Shown: positions 31,140-41,769 of the stretch, one piece after another | Layout: every line of letters starts with the position of its first letter | Numbering within the stretch: position 1 is the first letter of the stretch | Source: Rhabditophanes sp. KR3021 | Taxonomy: Eukaryota; Nematoda; Chromadorea; Rhabditida; Alloionematidae | Assembly: GCA_963281155.1 (NCBI GenBank) | Contig: CAUJLY010000001.1 | Coordinates: forward strand, 8,680,001 to 8,744,000 | Length of the DNA stretch: 64,000 nucleotides | Reading direction: 5' to 3' | Notes under the pieces: model-generated | What the model was told of the DNA's origin: nothing | Database searches by the model: none | What the model saw: the letters and a program-made list of their open reading frames with translations, nothing else | Translations under genes and position numbers: made by a program

Positions 31140-32716
31140 ATGTAGTTTGTTTGTTTTTAGGAATAAAATTAGTCCTTAGTAAAAGTAGTATTCATAAATA
31201 TATTTGCACTAAAGTATGCTAGTAAGTTCGTTTCTCCTTCAAGCCTAAACATCCATAAAAAGATTAAAAACGAACAAAGCTCCAAAATATTGAATAATTT
31301 ATAATTCTTTTGTTCAAAAATGACACAAAAAAAATATCAAATAAAACATAACATTTTTACACGTCAAAATTTTTATCTAATCGCGCCCCAAACTTTTTTT
31401 CCTTTTTCTTTTAAAACAAATACATATTTATATTGTGTGTGTGTATTTTTATATATTTGATAGTCTATATGAATAATGGTGTATGTGTAGATTATATACA
31501 TATAAATATGCAGAAAAATTTACTTTTGTCTGGGGCGTCCCCTCATTCAAAAGCAAGTAGGAAGAAGAAGTGTATTTTTATACTGGGATTTGTGAACTAC
31601 ACCAAAACTTGTTTCTTAAGTCAATCTAACGAATCATATTTGAATATATAGATATCTCTATTATTTTAGATAAAATTTAAACATCAACAAAGGTACACCA
31701 AAAAAGGACTTCAAAGAGTCTTGATGGAATTGTTTAAATATTTGTAAGGACACCAAATGACACAATAATGAAATGAGTAAACATCAATTTCATCATCCGA
31801 ATTCAAGATTCAAAGTACGTGGAAGGAAACAAACGCTAAGTGATTGTACTTTAAAATATACATTCAATATAAATTAACCAATTTCTGTGGACGTTTTGTT
31901 AACCACAAAAAAAGAAACTTTTTATTTGTTACATAGTTAGTTGTGTGTCAATTGTTTCGAGATCATACCTCTCACATTAGCATGGTAAAGAATAGAACAA
32001 ATTATTAAGTATTATTGATAGTAATAAGTTTGTATGCACACTATTATTTTCATTTAGATCGTCTATTATTATAGGAGATGAGAATGGTTGGTTGTGTACA
32101 CAAGTAGCATAGGAAGACTTTTGAACGTGATAAAGGATTACTATTCTATTTTAAAGATCAATTCGCGGTCAAAGTGGCACCTCATTTATGTGCCAATAAA
32201 CTAATGCACACATTTACTGTTTCACCAATAAACTAATACACTATTTACTTATATACAAATCCACCATTACACGTGATTATGTGGCTTTAAGGACGTTTAA
32301 GCTATCAAGAAATTAAATAAATTTATTTCATTTCGAATGGCTTCTGGCATACAAAGTTTAAAAAGCATCCACTCCACCCAAATACACCCTTCGCTGCCCT
32401 TTTTAAGGCTTGCCAATTAATTAGCTTTTCAATGACGTGAGTCTATTAAAAATAAATGTAGTATTCTAGTTTGGTTGTGGTAGAATATAGTTATAAAGGT
32501 AAACAGAATAAAGGACAAACAGCCATTAATTCATCCAATACCACTAATGATATCACACAAACACGACACCAATACAAAATATTTGAATGGCCAAATAACA
32601 ATAATATCAAACACAACGCCACTCAACTGGATTTTTATTCAAACATCATTGGAAAAAGGTCTCTTCAACTGACTATCAACTTACCTACAAATTTGCCCCT
32701 TTCATTTGTTATTTGG
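31140..32716. other. intergenic DNA, no gene seen
   Basis: AT-rich with short runs such as GTGTGTGTGT and ATATAT near 31434. A frame at 32471-32782 upstream of the methyltransferase ATG is open but Asn-rich and does not look coding. Confidence 0.4.
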
Positions 32717-32782
32717 ATGTTAAAGAAGTTAACTTTATTTCATTTTAACCAAATAACAAGCAGGTCTTTTTTAACTCGTACT

Positions 32783-33509
32783 ATGGCTTCATCATCAGAT
32801 ATAGGAGACACTGCTTTGATATATCAAAAGTCAAAACAATATTGGGATGGCATTGATTCTACTGTGGATGGTATGCTAGGTGGCTTCCAACAACTACATG
32901 CCCCTGACGTAGATGGGTCCAAAAAATTGTTGACTGGGCTGAGAGGAAAGGTTAGTTGTAATTGGGTGATTAAATAATCAAATTAACTTTTAGAATCACT
33001 TCAAACAAATGCAAGTTGCTTTGGATTGTGGGGCTGGGGTTGGTAGAGTTACTAAGCATACGTTAATGCCCTTTTTCGATAAAGTAGATATGGTAGATGT
33101 TATCGCAACGTTTATTGAGGATTCTAAGAAGTATATGGGAAAGGATGAGAACAAGATCGGGGAGCGATTTGTTAGTGGGTTGCAGGATTTCGTGCCCATC
33201 AAAAGTCATTATGACTGCATTTGGATTCAATGGGTGTCTGGGTACTTGTCAGACAAAGACTTCGTTAAGTTTTTTGAAAGATGCGGAGAAGGTTTAAGAG
33301 AGGGTGGTGTAATTGTGTTAAAAGACAATTTAGGTTCCAACGAAAGGCCCGACTTCGACGAAGAAGACTCAAGTTGGGCAAGACCACATAATCTAATTAT
33401 AAGTCTGTTAAATGAAGCCGGCATGGAAATAATCGAAGACAAAAGACAAACACATTTCCCTAAAGGCATGTACGAGGTTCGAATGTTTGCGATGAAACCG
33501 AAACTCTAA
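32783..33509 (+). CDS. alpha N-terminal protein methyltransferase (NTMT1-like)
   Basis: The enzyme transfers methyl groups from SAM to the alpha-amino group of proteins starting Xaa-Pro-Lys after Met removal. Exons 32783-32950 and 32994-33509 flank a 43-nt intron and give 227 residues, against 223 in human NTMT1. Seen: YWDGIDSTVDGMLGGF near the N-terminus (substrate-contact region), the SAM motif I ALDCGAGVGRVTK, a conserved DCIWIQWVSGYLSDKD, GGVIVLKDNLGS and FPKGMYEVRMFAMKP at the C-terminus. Start: the ATG at 32783 gives MASSSDIGD. An in-frame ATG at 32717 would add 22 basic and hydrophobic residues that could act as a mitochondrial presequence. The gene is convergent with EEIG1-like to the left only by distance; both ends look intact. 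Confidence 0.93.
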
Positions 33510-33857
33510 GTTGCTGTCATTATTAATAATTTGAGTTGTTAAAAAAGTGTTTGAAATAAAATTAATAGCAAAAGACATCCAACAATTTGTTTTGAATCAA
33601 GTGAATGTCTTTGCACACTATAATACGATTGTCTCTCTACTACTAAGTCGTTCAAATAATCGACCATTTAAATATCTTCTTTTTTAGTTTTCGTTTCTTA
33701 TTTAATTATTTGTAATATCATCTTATATAGTGATACTAATCTCTGGTTATATCTATTGGAAGATACTTATTCTGTTGGAAGAAACACATATCCCGTTCGA
33801 ATTGACTACATATAAATAACTGCACACCACTTATAGTATTGCCCAAACATTGTTGGA

Positions 33858-35294
33858 ATGTTTGGAATATTTAAAAAAAAATCGAACGCCACAAAGGATG
33901 GGGTCGATCACAAAATGTCTGTTGGCATTCATAAAATGGGCGCAGACTTACAAAAAAGGTTCAAAAACGGAGTCAATTACAATATGAAAATAGTGATAAG
34001 AGGAGATCGAAATGTAGGCAAGACATCCCTTTTCCAACGTCTTCAAGGGCACCCTTTCACCTCCACTTACACCTCCACCGACCAAATCCAAGTAACCCAC
34101 ATCGAATGGAATTACAAAAACAGAGATCATATTGTGAAAGTGGATGTTTGGGACGTTATCGATGAAGGCAAAAAAAGGAAAGTATTGTATGATAAGGGTT
34201 CTAACACCACCTTAAAGCTAGCTAATAACTCAAACGAAGATATTGGTGTGGAGGATGTGGCTTGTGATGCTTCAGTTGTTAATGTTTATAATAATGCGCA
34301 TGGGGTAATATTTGTATTTGATGTGACAAAGGCCTGGAGTTGGCAATATGTTCAAAGGCAAGTGGGGGCTGTTCCTGGGACGGTGCCTATTCTTATTATG
34401 GCTAATAAGAGGGACCTGGAGAAGGAGAGGATGGTTGAGGATGAGGTGGTGGAGAGTTGGATTCGGGAAGTTTCTGTCAAAAATGATATTAGATTTACGT
34501 CAGCTTCGATGAAGACGTCACATGGACTGAAGTATTTGCATACCTATTTTAATGTGCCCTTTTTGCATTTACAAAGAATAGAACTTGAAAAGGGTTTAAA
34601 ACAAAATAGAGATGAAATGGCATTGGCGTATAAAGAATTAACCACTTTTTATAGTGGTGGTGACGTGGATGAAGCCAACGAGGCGGCAAACGAACAGCCA
34701 CACGAGGTAATGCCCCCAGAAGAAGTATCAGCCAAAAGTACTCCTGAATTAAGTCATCAAAAGGACAACAGTTCAAATGAAATGAGTTTAAAAGAAAGTT
34801 CAGATGAAGAAGGAAAGGGAGGTAATAAGATGGTAGATTTATTTGAGGAAGACTTTGATTCAGCAGACTCGTTCGAAAACAACACGAAGGTAAATAAAGA
34901 GGTCGTGGGTAGGGTTGTAGTGAAGAAAGCAATTGATTTCGAGGACTGGATTGGATCATCAACAGTTGAAGGTGTTACTAATAATGCAAGTCTGACAGAA
35001 GACACAGATGAAGATGATTTAGGAGTGGGGGTAAAAGTAATGCCGCGAGAAAGCACTAGTACTGAAAGTGAAAGCGAGACACAACATAATTCCTCTAAAA
35101 TGAAACCATATGACAATAAAACAATAAAAACAACAACAATATCCCTAAATATTGTAGATGAAAAGAAAAAGAAGAAAAAGAAAAAGAGGAATGGTAGGGA
35201 TAGGTTGGAGGTGGCAATGTCTAGCAAACAAAGTGGTTTGCTATGGGAAGGTGATGATGATAAGGAGAAAGAAAAGGATTATTGTCCCTTATAA
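33858..35294 (+). CDS. RABL6-like GTPase
   Basis: Homologue of Rab-like protein 6 (also known as PARF), a large atypical Ras-family protein linked to cell-cycle control. Single exon, 478 residues. The N-terminal G domain (about residues 40-250) starts with the diagnostic GVNYNMKIVIRGDRNVGKTS: P-loop GDRNVGKT at 49-56, DVWDVIDEG in the switch II region, base-recognition NKRD at 183-186 and an SAS-like SASMKTSHGLKYL. This matches the family closely. The C-terminal half is acidic, Ser-rich and disordered, with a lysine run (KKKKKKKKKRNGRDRLEVA) near residue 440 that could be a nuclear-localisation signal. An intact gene with no intron, unlike the multi-exon vertebrate gene. Confidence 0.92.
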   Translation: MFGIFKKKSNATKDGVDHKMSVGIHKMGADLQKRFKNGVNYNMKIVIRGDRNVGKTSLFQRLQGHPFTSTYTSTDQIQVTHIEWNYKNRDHIVKVDVWDVIDEGKKRKVLYDKGSNTTLKLANNSNEDIGVEDVACDASVVNVYNNAHGVIFVFDVTKAWSWQYVQRQVGAVPGTVPILIMANKRDLEKERMVEDEVVESWIREVSVKNDIRFTSASMKTSHGLKYLHTYFNVPFLHLQRIELEKGLKQNRDEMALAYKELTTFYSGGDVDEANEAANEQPHEVMPPEEVSAKSTPELSHQKDNSSNEMSLKESSDEEGKGGNKMVDLFEEDFDSADSFENNTKVNKEVVGRVVVKKAIDFEDWIGSSTVEGVTNNASLTEDTDEDDLGVGVKVMPRESTSTESESETQHNSSKMKPYDNKTIKTTTISLNIVDEKKKKKKKKRNGRDRLEVAMSSKQSGLLWEGDDDKEKEKDYCPL

Positions 35295-35639
35295 ACTTTT
35301 TTATCTTTTATTCTTTTTTGAATAAAAAAGGTTTATCGTTTTTTGTTATCAAACAGTTTGTAGATTTTTCTAAAACATTTATAATTAAATGTTTTTATAA
35401 TGCGAGGAAAGGTGTGAGTCACGATGTTTTGACGTATTTTACAGAAATGATTCATATGAATGACGAAGACAGATATTACTGTTACGAATAAAACAAAGTA
35501 AAAGTACTAGTAGTAGAATCGCTACGAGAGTTTGTGTCTTTTTAAATATTTACTTTTATGAGTATCACACTACAATGAATATTCCTTTGAAAAGTCGATT
35601 ACTGATTATTAAAATTAACCTGATAATTATTCTGTGATT

Positions 35640-35864
35640 ATGACTCAACATGTCCATTCAACTTTCTGCAACAAATGTCATGCCTGTTCGACTAATCAAA
35701 CATTTATCAAGAACGATCAAAATTATGACGATCGCCTTAACTATCATGTACTAAAGTGTCTTGTCAACACTGAAAATTGCTTTCCCCTCTTCAAAACAAT
35801 ATTAAAGTTGATTGGAGTGATAAAGATGATGTCATGTGTTTTAGGGACATTGATCGTTGGATAG
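35640..35864 (+). pseudogene. truncated paralogue of the downstream Cys-motif membrane protein
   Basis: The frame from the ATG at 35640 starts MTQHVHSTFCNKCHACSTNQ and ends at 35864. The spacing and the CNKCxxC motif match the N-terminus of the protein at 36300 (SACNKCIICKTNA...), including the following helix, but the sequence stops before the second membrane helix. A degraded tandem duplicate is the likely explanation. It could also be a genuine short protein. Confidence 0.4.
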
Positions 35865-36299
35865 AAGGTGCACCTCGTTGTGGTGGATGGCATTACCAAT
35901 AAAAAGATACGCTTCAAACAGCCACCATACTAATTGTTATTTTATTGGTGATTAGGTTCCTTGTTTATGATGGATTTGCTTTGACCAAAGATTGCATTTG
36001 TGATGGCTTTGCCCAAAGATCGTATCTGTGATGGGTTTTGGAAGAAAAGAAACCTGGTGGCGTTTCACAAATACAATCAAACGCACCTTATTGATGGTAA
36101 AGCCTATTTATTTCATCATACATTGTGTAAAAAGATTTCTCTAGTCTATTCCATAGCATAAAATATTCACTTAGTTTGTATACCTTTTTTTATATCACAA
36201 ATAAACGGGTTAAAATATTTTATATTTCACGTGTTACTTTTTATACCTACCACTAACATTTTTTATTGATATTTATGTTTCCTACTTACAGACTATAAT

Positions 36300-36833
36300 A
36301 TGCAGCACCAAGAAGTTGAAGCCATCTCTCGATCAGCGTGCAACAAATGCATCATATGCAAGACAAATGCCATAACAGACAAATCAGAATCTTACAAAAA
36401 ACTAAAGACACTCGAGTTGATGTTTAAGAATATAAATGATCGTTACTTTTATGAACATCCGCCTTTGCATATATTCACAAGAGCATGGATTTATATTTTA
36501 TTTCTACCGGTAGGAACTATTTTTTTTCTATTTCCTTATCTTTTATTGATATCAATTGCCGTGTCAGGTTTCTTAATTTTACCTCTATTCTGCTTTGGCC
36601 ACAAATTCTTAATAGACAGAGGTATTATGGCTAGGAAAGAGAGAACTTATATCGAACACCAAAATTTATTTTGTACTCAAAGTCTCAAGAAGTTATTGCC
36701 TTCAATCGCTTGGGAGTATATTATGCAATTTACAGGATTCAGTAAAGTTCGAAGGATCTATGGATGGATTAAGTATTCGGGATTGTTGGGACCTGATATA
36801 GAACCTGTTAGGAAGCAATCCAATTCGCAGTGA
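36300..36833 (+). CDS. 177-residue membrane protein with N-terminal CxxCxxC, unknown
   Basis: The ATG at 36300 starts MQHQEVEAISRSACNKCIIC, with a C-x2-C-x2-C cluster. A helical stretch, an IFTRAWIYILFLPVGTIFFL membrane segment and a second hydrophobic block (LLLISIAVSGFLILPLFCFG) follow, then a basic soluble tail. A clean acceptor (CCTACTTACAG at 36281-36291) sits 8 nt before the ATG with no coding exon visible upstream, so it is either a 5' UTR splice or a spliced-leader trans-splice site. The latter is common in nematodes. No family is recognised. A truncated relative lies 440 bp upstream. Confidence 0.5.
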   Translation: MQHQEVEAISRSACNKCIICKTNAITDKSESYKKLKTLELMFKNINDRYFYEHPPLHIFTRAWIYILFLPVGTIFFLFPYLLLISIAVSGFLILPLFCFGHKFLIDRGIMARKERTYIEHQNLFCTQSLKKLLPSIAWEYIMQFTGFSKVRRIYGWIKYSGLLGPDIEPVRKQSNSQ

Positions 36834-37017
36834 TGTTAAAGTTTATTTATTTAGTTATTTGTTTCAACAAAATAAATATTGATACTTTGTTTTAAAGGTT
36901 GTTGGTAAATAAAGGTTATAGATAAAAAAGGTGATGGTTGTTAGAAAAGAGGTTAAAGATAAAAAATAGTTTATAGATGAAATAATAGATAAATAATAAG
37001 CTATAAATAAGTAGTTA
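36834..37017. other. spacer with GATAAA/TAAATAA-rich low complexity
   Basis: Short AT-rich imperfect repeats (AGATAAA, TAGATGA) lie between the convergent membrane-protein and ECT2 genes, probably holding both 3' UTRs. Confidence 0.5.
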
Positions 37018-39611
37018 TTATTGATAAGAATTAAGATTGGTTCGTGAAGACATTCGACTTAAAGTGTGAGATACGTTTAATGAAACGGATGTCAAGGCTC
37101 GTCTTAGTCCAGAGGGTCTTGCTCCGGGAGTTGAGGGGTTGAATGGCCTTACATGACTTGTTTGCTGACTAAATGGGACTAATAAATTAAAATGAAATGT
37201 GTAACTTACATTGCCCTTCTAATTAAAGAAGCTTCATCAGGATTAAGTTTCTCCAATGCATCGATGTCATCAGGTCCAATACTTTCCATGTCGAATTGTC
37301 TGCAACTTTTGCTGATATGATCACATAATAATTTGAAGAAAGTTTGTGATTCGCCTTGTGAAGTGGTGTCATTTAAAGGTTTGACAATTATCAAATCATC
37401 AGACAATTGTAGTCTCATTTTGATGATGAAAAGACCAGCACAATTTGCATCATGATAAAATTGGACTTCTCTTATTTTAGGAAAAAAGAGGTAGTTGATG
37501 TATTTGTAGGGTTTGTTAGGTTTTGTTGTGAAGAAGTTAACAAATGAGGATTGTCTGGATAAGCCTCTGGGTTTGTTAAAGGAAACGTCCATGCTTCTGT
37601 TGTTGTCAAAGCGAGATCTCATCTTAGCAGTCACAAAGATGTCGTTGAAGAAAAACATCTTGATGTTCTTTGTAACATACTGAGACCAAAATGAACCAGT
37701 TGCTCCTATGACTAAACATTCAAATGTTTTTAATACAAATCTGGAACTATTGATTATTTCAGCCGGCAAATTCTCAATATCATTGCAAATTTCTAGGGTA
37801 TTAGTATAATCATGAGTTTCTCTTAGAAAAGTATTTGTTTCCTTAACGACCATTTCCATTTCAGGAATAGCTGCCTCTAAACTCTTGTATTCTTTATTAT
37901 TCTTTTCTGATTTTGACTTGGATAGAATTTCTTTCATCAAAAGCACTACACTTGGCATTCGTTGAACTGGTCTTATGATTAAATCTTTGAGGGTGTTTCT
38001 TTTTAATTCAGGCTTTGATTCGACCAACTTAAGAGTTATGTGAAATTGTTCATTCGTTTCAATGCAATGTTTCAAAGTACTGCAAGCTGTGTCAAAATTG
38101 TTTATGTAAGAACGATACACTGTTTTTAACTTGTCAGAATTATGATTGTAGATGTCACCAATTTCACCAATTGACTTTTTCTCACTCCAATTGTTGACAG
38201 TTGATCTTAGTTTGTCTCGGATCGTTGTATGAACTTTCAGGAGATCCCCAACTTTAGAAAATATCTGCCTTAACTGAACAGCATTAATAATTGTTTCACC
38301 TTCGCGCATTCTACGCTCAAATTCTCCATTAAAGTCATTTTCTATAATCTCCAGGCAGCGCACGTAATTTTCTTCTGTCCCCAGCAGTTCTTGGCAAACC
38401 ATTTGTCTTTTGCTCATTTTTACAGGAGTCTTATTTTCAATTAGATCATCTTCACTGAACATACGTTCATCAGAAATACAAGAAGAACCAGACTTATTTA
38501 AAGTCCCTTCCAACGAACCATACGAAATATTTTTCTTAACTTCCCCCTGCCCTTTGCCACCTTGGCTAAATCTCTTTCTTGAAACAGAGCTATTTGCCAA
38601 AGGTTTCTTGGAGACCATTCCGTAAGCCCCCTCATTTGCACAATAATTAGTTGAAATAGATTGCCAGAACCATTGGGAAGTCACGTCGTGATAGTTTGAT
38701 GAATGCGTCTTGTCGAAGAATGGCAAAATAGAGATGTTGACGGTATTGTCAACAAAGACGGCATGAGTACTTTTTGTATATTCGTTCACCCAACTACCTC
38801 CATTCTTCCTTATTTGTATTTTCATTTTATCCAAATCACCACCTACAAAGCCATGACAAAAGATTTTCAATCCTCCGAAACAGGGAATCTTAAATTGGTT
38901 AATAAATTGTGGATCAAAACAATCAAAGTCCAAGTCATCTTTTTGACTCCAGCATTCTCTGATCCAGTCTGGATACATAATCCGACAATCTCCAACCATC
39001 GCAACAGCTGTCCTGTATTCATTGCCACGAACGTCATCAGCAATCATAATGCAATCCTTACTAAAAACCTTCTTTACTGATCCACTCATGTAATGAATAA
39101 GATCCGCCAACTCCTTCGTCTCACCCCTTTTTTGCCTCAAATTAGTGTTAATAAAGAATTTGTGGTCCCGGAAAAAGTAACAATAACGTGGTCTTAATGG
39201 CTTCGGTATTTTCAAACTTGATTTATCCCGATAATGCCACAAAACAACTGACTTCCCAATAATTCTAAAGCCCTGTGCGTGGAAGTAATTAAAATAATCC
39301 TTCTCGAAGTAATCCATATATATAATATACTTGGTGTCAGTAATATCCCGACCATTCTTACTCTTGACCACTTCAAAGTTAAATTCCTCCTCTAGAATAT
39401 CATGGATTTCATGATCTTGATCTGCTGCATCTACCATACATATTTGTGAACAGTCTTGGTGACCCATTGAGGTTATATCCATCGTCGAACCCATCATCGA
39501 CTCATTATCATCTAAAAATATAATTAAACAATCCCAAAATACTAAATACTTACGTTCGATTGTTGCATTATATTGGGAATAATTATTATTATGGCGATGT
39601 GAAAAATTCAT
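37018..39611 (-). CDS. ect-2: ECT2-like Rho guanine-nucleotide exchange factor
   Basis: Homologue of ECT2/LET-21, which activates RhoA at the cell equator to start cytokinesis. Three exons: 39554-39611, 37210-39511, 37018-37168 (836 residues). The first intron (39512-39553, 42 nt) has no stop and keeps frame, so an ORF caller would wrongly include 14 residues (KYLVFWDCLIIFLD region). BRCT repeats span about residues 55-320 (YIIYMDYFEKDYFNYF; PDWIRECWSQKD; SQWFWQSIS). The DH domain (about 385-590) carries LGTEENYVRCLEIIENDF and the core helix LKDLIIRPVQRMPSVVLLMKE. A PH-like domain (about 610-770) follows. The last exon encodes the basic tail ARPSGLRRALTSVSLN, then SHTLSRMSS, which matches the human C-terminus in style. 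Without it the protein would stop at IRRAM. Confidence 0.93.
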
Positions 39612-40056
39612 CCTAATAATTAATAAGCAAACTAATGTCTTAAATGGTGTGCGAACTAAATAAGTAAAGGTTGTGGTAGCGACTTACAAACACAACCAGA
39701 CCTTACTCTTTACTTGCATACAAAGAGTTAGTTTAAGTGTACACAGTTTGGCGGTTTTTTGACAATGGTTGGTGACAAGTTTCCACTATTTTAATGGGTA
39801 GGTTGACATTAAACGGCGTAGATAGTGCGTGGAGGGGAGAGTATCTTTCTAGACTAAGTTGTGTGTATGTATGTGTATAAAGTTGGCTTTACTTGGTCAT
39901 TTTCGCAGTGATCTTGTAAACATAATTTATTGGAAGGAATGCTTTTTAAGGGATTTATAATTTAGTTGAGGCAAATTGGAGACATTGTTGGACGGAATTT
40001 GATCTGATTTAGCTTGTTGATACAAATCCGTTTATTGCTTGCAAATACCTGGAAAG
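39612..40056. other. upstream region of the ECT2-like gene
   Basis: Noncoding, somewhat GC-richer than other spacers. No promoter motif that I can support. Confidence 0.35.
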
Positions 40057-40690
40057 ATTTATTTACATTCAACTGCGAATCCTCTTCAAATGTGAATAGA
40101 AAAGTGGCCTATTATTAATTTACCAAGACTAAAGTGTTGACTAATTATAAATATTACTCACAACAAATACCATACGCCATTGGTTTAATATTAAATTAGT
40201 ACAAAGTAATTGTCTTGCTTTATAATCATGAATTTCAATAATTGTTAGCTGTTAAGTATAAATTGAAGTAATTCCCGCTACTTAATATATACAACCAACT
40301 GAATTGTCGAAATACGTTATTAGCATGCTTGACATTAAGACATAATGGCACTGCAAATGTCTCTGAGAGGTGATTTACATTCAACTTCGAATCATCTTCA
40401 AATGTAATCTGCTATTAATTCCAATAATTTTATGATTTGCAAATATCACAAACAGCAAATTGATTATAAATAAATATTATTAATAAAGAAAACGATGTAA
40501 CATAAATTTAGTTACCAAAATAAAAATTACTACCATAAAATTACAAGTATCAATATTTACTGTTTGTCTATAGTATAAATTGAAATAATTCCCACTGCTT
40601 AATAATTCAACCAACTGAATTTGACGAAAAACTTCATTAGCATGCTTGACATTAAGACATATTTCATCTACATGGCAACTTTAATCTTTA
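40057..40690 (+). repeat. tandem duplication of about 315 bp
   Basis: GATTTACATTCAACTGCGAATC (40057) recurs as GATTTACATTCAACTTCGAATC at 40371. TATAAATTGAAGTAATTCCCGC (about 40257) recurs as TATAAATTGAAATAATTCCCAC (about 40575). TTAGCATGCTTGACATTAAGACAT recurs at about 40319 and 40638. The right copy contains the start codon of the crystallin-like gene. In the left copy the same ATG is followed after five codons by TAA. Confidence 0.8.
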
Positions 40691-41041
40691 TAACTAATGC
40701 CCATTATTTCACTGTTTATCAAGATACCAATCTACAAGGTTCGTCTAAAATATAGTTTCAAGTTTTTGATAGTAACTTCAGGCCCAGCTTTGAATGTTCC
40801 TTTGACTTCAAGTTGCTCGAACGACATCATTCTCCACTTCAATGATAGAGCTTCATCAATTGAAACATATGGAAACTGCGTCATTTTGTGTGAACATCGT
40901 GATTGCGAGGGACGTTGTTTTAGATTTGAAAATGGTTGTACGAGATTAGATGGGTGTTGTGGGGATCATAAGTTTTTTAACAAGGAATCTTGCGGTGCTA
41001 ATGACATAATCAGTTCATCTCGTGCTTGTTGTGAGGTTTAA
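40642..41041 (+). CDS. secreted beta/gamma-crystallin-like protein
   Basis: Exon 1 (40642-40738) and exon 2 (40782-41041) flank a 43-nt intron and give 118 residues. The N-terminus (MLDIKTYFIYMATLIFITNA) is a signal peptide. The next ATG at 40672 is also possible but leaves a short signal. The mature part starts HYFTVYQDTNLQGPALNVPL, and a second Greek-key-like motif reads NCVILCEHRDCEGRCFRFEN. The calcium-site-like NDIISSSRAC near the end and the paired Y/F-x-D-x-N-x-x-G pattern fit a single beta/gamma-crystallin domain stabilised by added disulphides (12 Cys in the mature chain). Such domains bind calcium. The function here is unknown, possibly a surface or eggshell protein. Its promoter and start are duplicated just upstream in a non-functional copy. 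Confidence 0.65.
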
Positions 41042-41325
41042 ACTTATTTATCTAAATATTGCTTGATTTAAATAAAATTACTCAATGCTTACTCTTTTTT
41101 ACATTTTGACTTATTTGACTTCAATGTGGTTGAGACAAAATTTGTTATACTCAAATGTATTAAATTTATATTTCGTTTGCACATTTTACAATCAGTTCGG
41201 TAAACATTAAATTTGAATAAGATTGATGCAAATTTAGTTGCATTAAATAAGAATATTAGGACCTCCAAGATGGTTTTTAATCCAAGTTTTCCATCTGTCT
41301 CAATTATTTGCTTCAATCGTCAGAA

Positions 41326-41769
41326 ATGATTAACGAAGGTACAAATCCAACCCTCCAAAAAACTCTAGCCAAGATCGACGAGAATGCTTTTGAGATCAGA
41401 ACACTAATAGCTGGACTGGACCTGAACACCTCCGACCTTGGAATCAGAACAATGACGCAGGATAAGAGAAGTAAATTCAATAGGGATATTGAGTTAGGTT
41501 TCGCTGAACACTTGGAACAAGCTTTGCCCTTTATTCTGATTGGTGTTCTGGCCTTTTTTATGTTCCTCATTCTGATTGTCTACGTCGTCTTGTTTAGGAA
41601 GAAAGCTCGTGCCAAGGAGTTGTACATCATTAAAAATGGTGGTGGGGTAGGCAGCGATGATGGTAGCAGTGGGGGAGGTGATTCGCGTAGCAGCTCAAAG
41701 ACTGGAAAATCTGGTGGAGGAAGTTGGTCAGGAAAGTCTGGTGGAAGCAGAGGTGGGTCAAGAATGTGA
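41326..41769 (+). CDS. single-pass membrane protein with Gly/Ser-rich tail, unknown
   Basis: The ATG at 41326 starts MINEGTNPTLQKTLAKIDEN, an acidic and helical N-terminal half. A strong membrane helix (ALPFILIGVLAFFMFLILIV, about residues 67-90), a basic stop-transfer RKKARAKE and a low-complexity Gly/Ser/Lys tail (GGGVGSDDGSSGGGDSR...) follow. A possible splice acceptor (CAATCGTCAG) lies directly before the ATG, suggesting a leader or upstream exon. The total is 147 residues. The family is not recognised. A type III (N-out) or N-in orientation cannot be told, although the basic side follows the helix, so N-out/C-in is favoured. Confidence 0.5.
   Translation: MINEGTNPTLQKTLAKIDENAFEIRTLIAGLDLNTSDLGIRTMTQDKRSKFNRDIELGFAEHLEQALPFILIGVLAFFMFLILIVYVVLFRKKARAKELYIIKNGGGVGSDDGSSGGGDSRSSSKTGKSGGGSWSGKSGGSRGGSRM

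Noticed and set aside
32471..32716. Open frame upstream of the methyltransferase
   Set aside because: Asn/Gln/Thr-rich, non-ATG start and not part of any NTMT family member. Probably leader or spacer DNA.
34549..35227. Minus-strand frames opposite the RABL6-like gene
   Set aside because: Phe-, Ser- and Leu-rich mirror of the Lys and acidic tail of RABL6. No domain.
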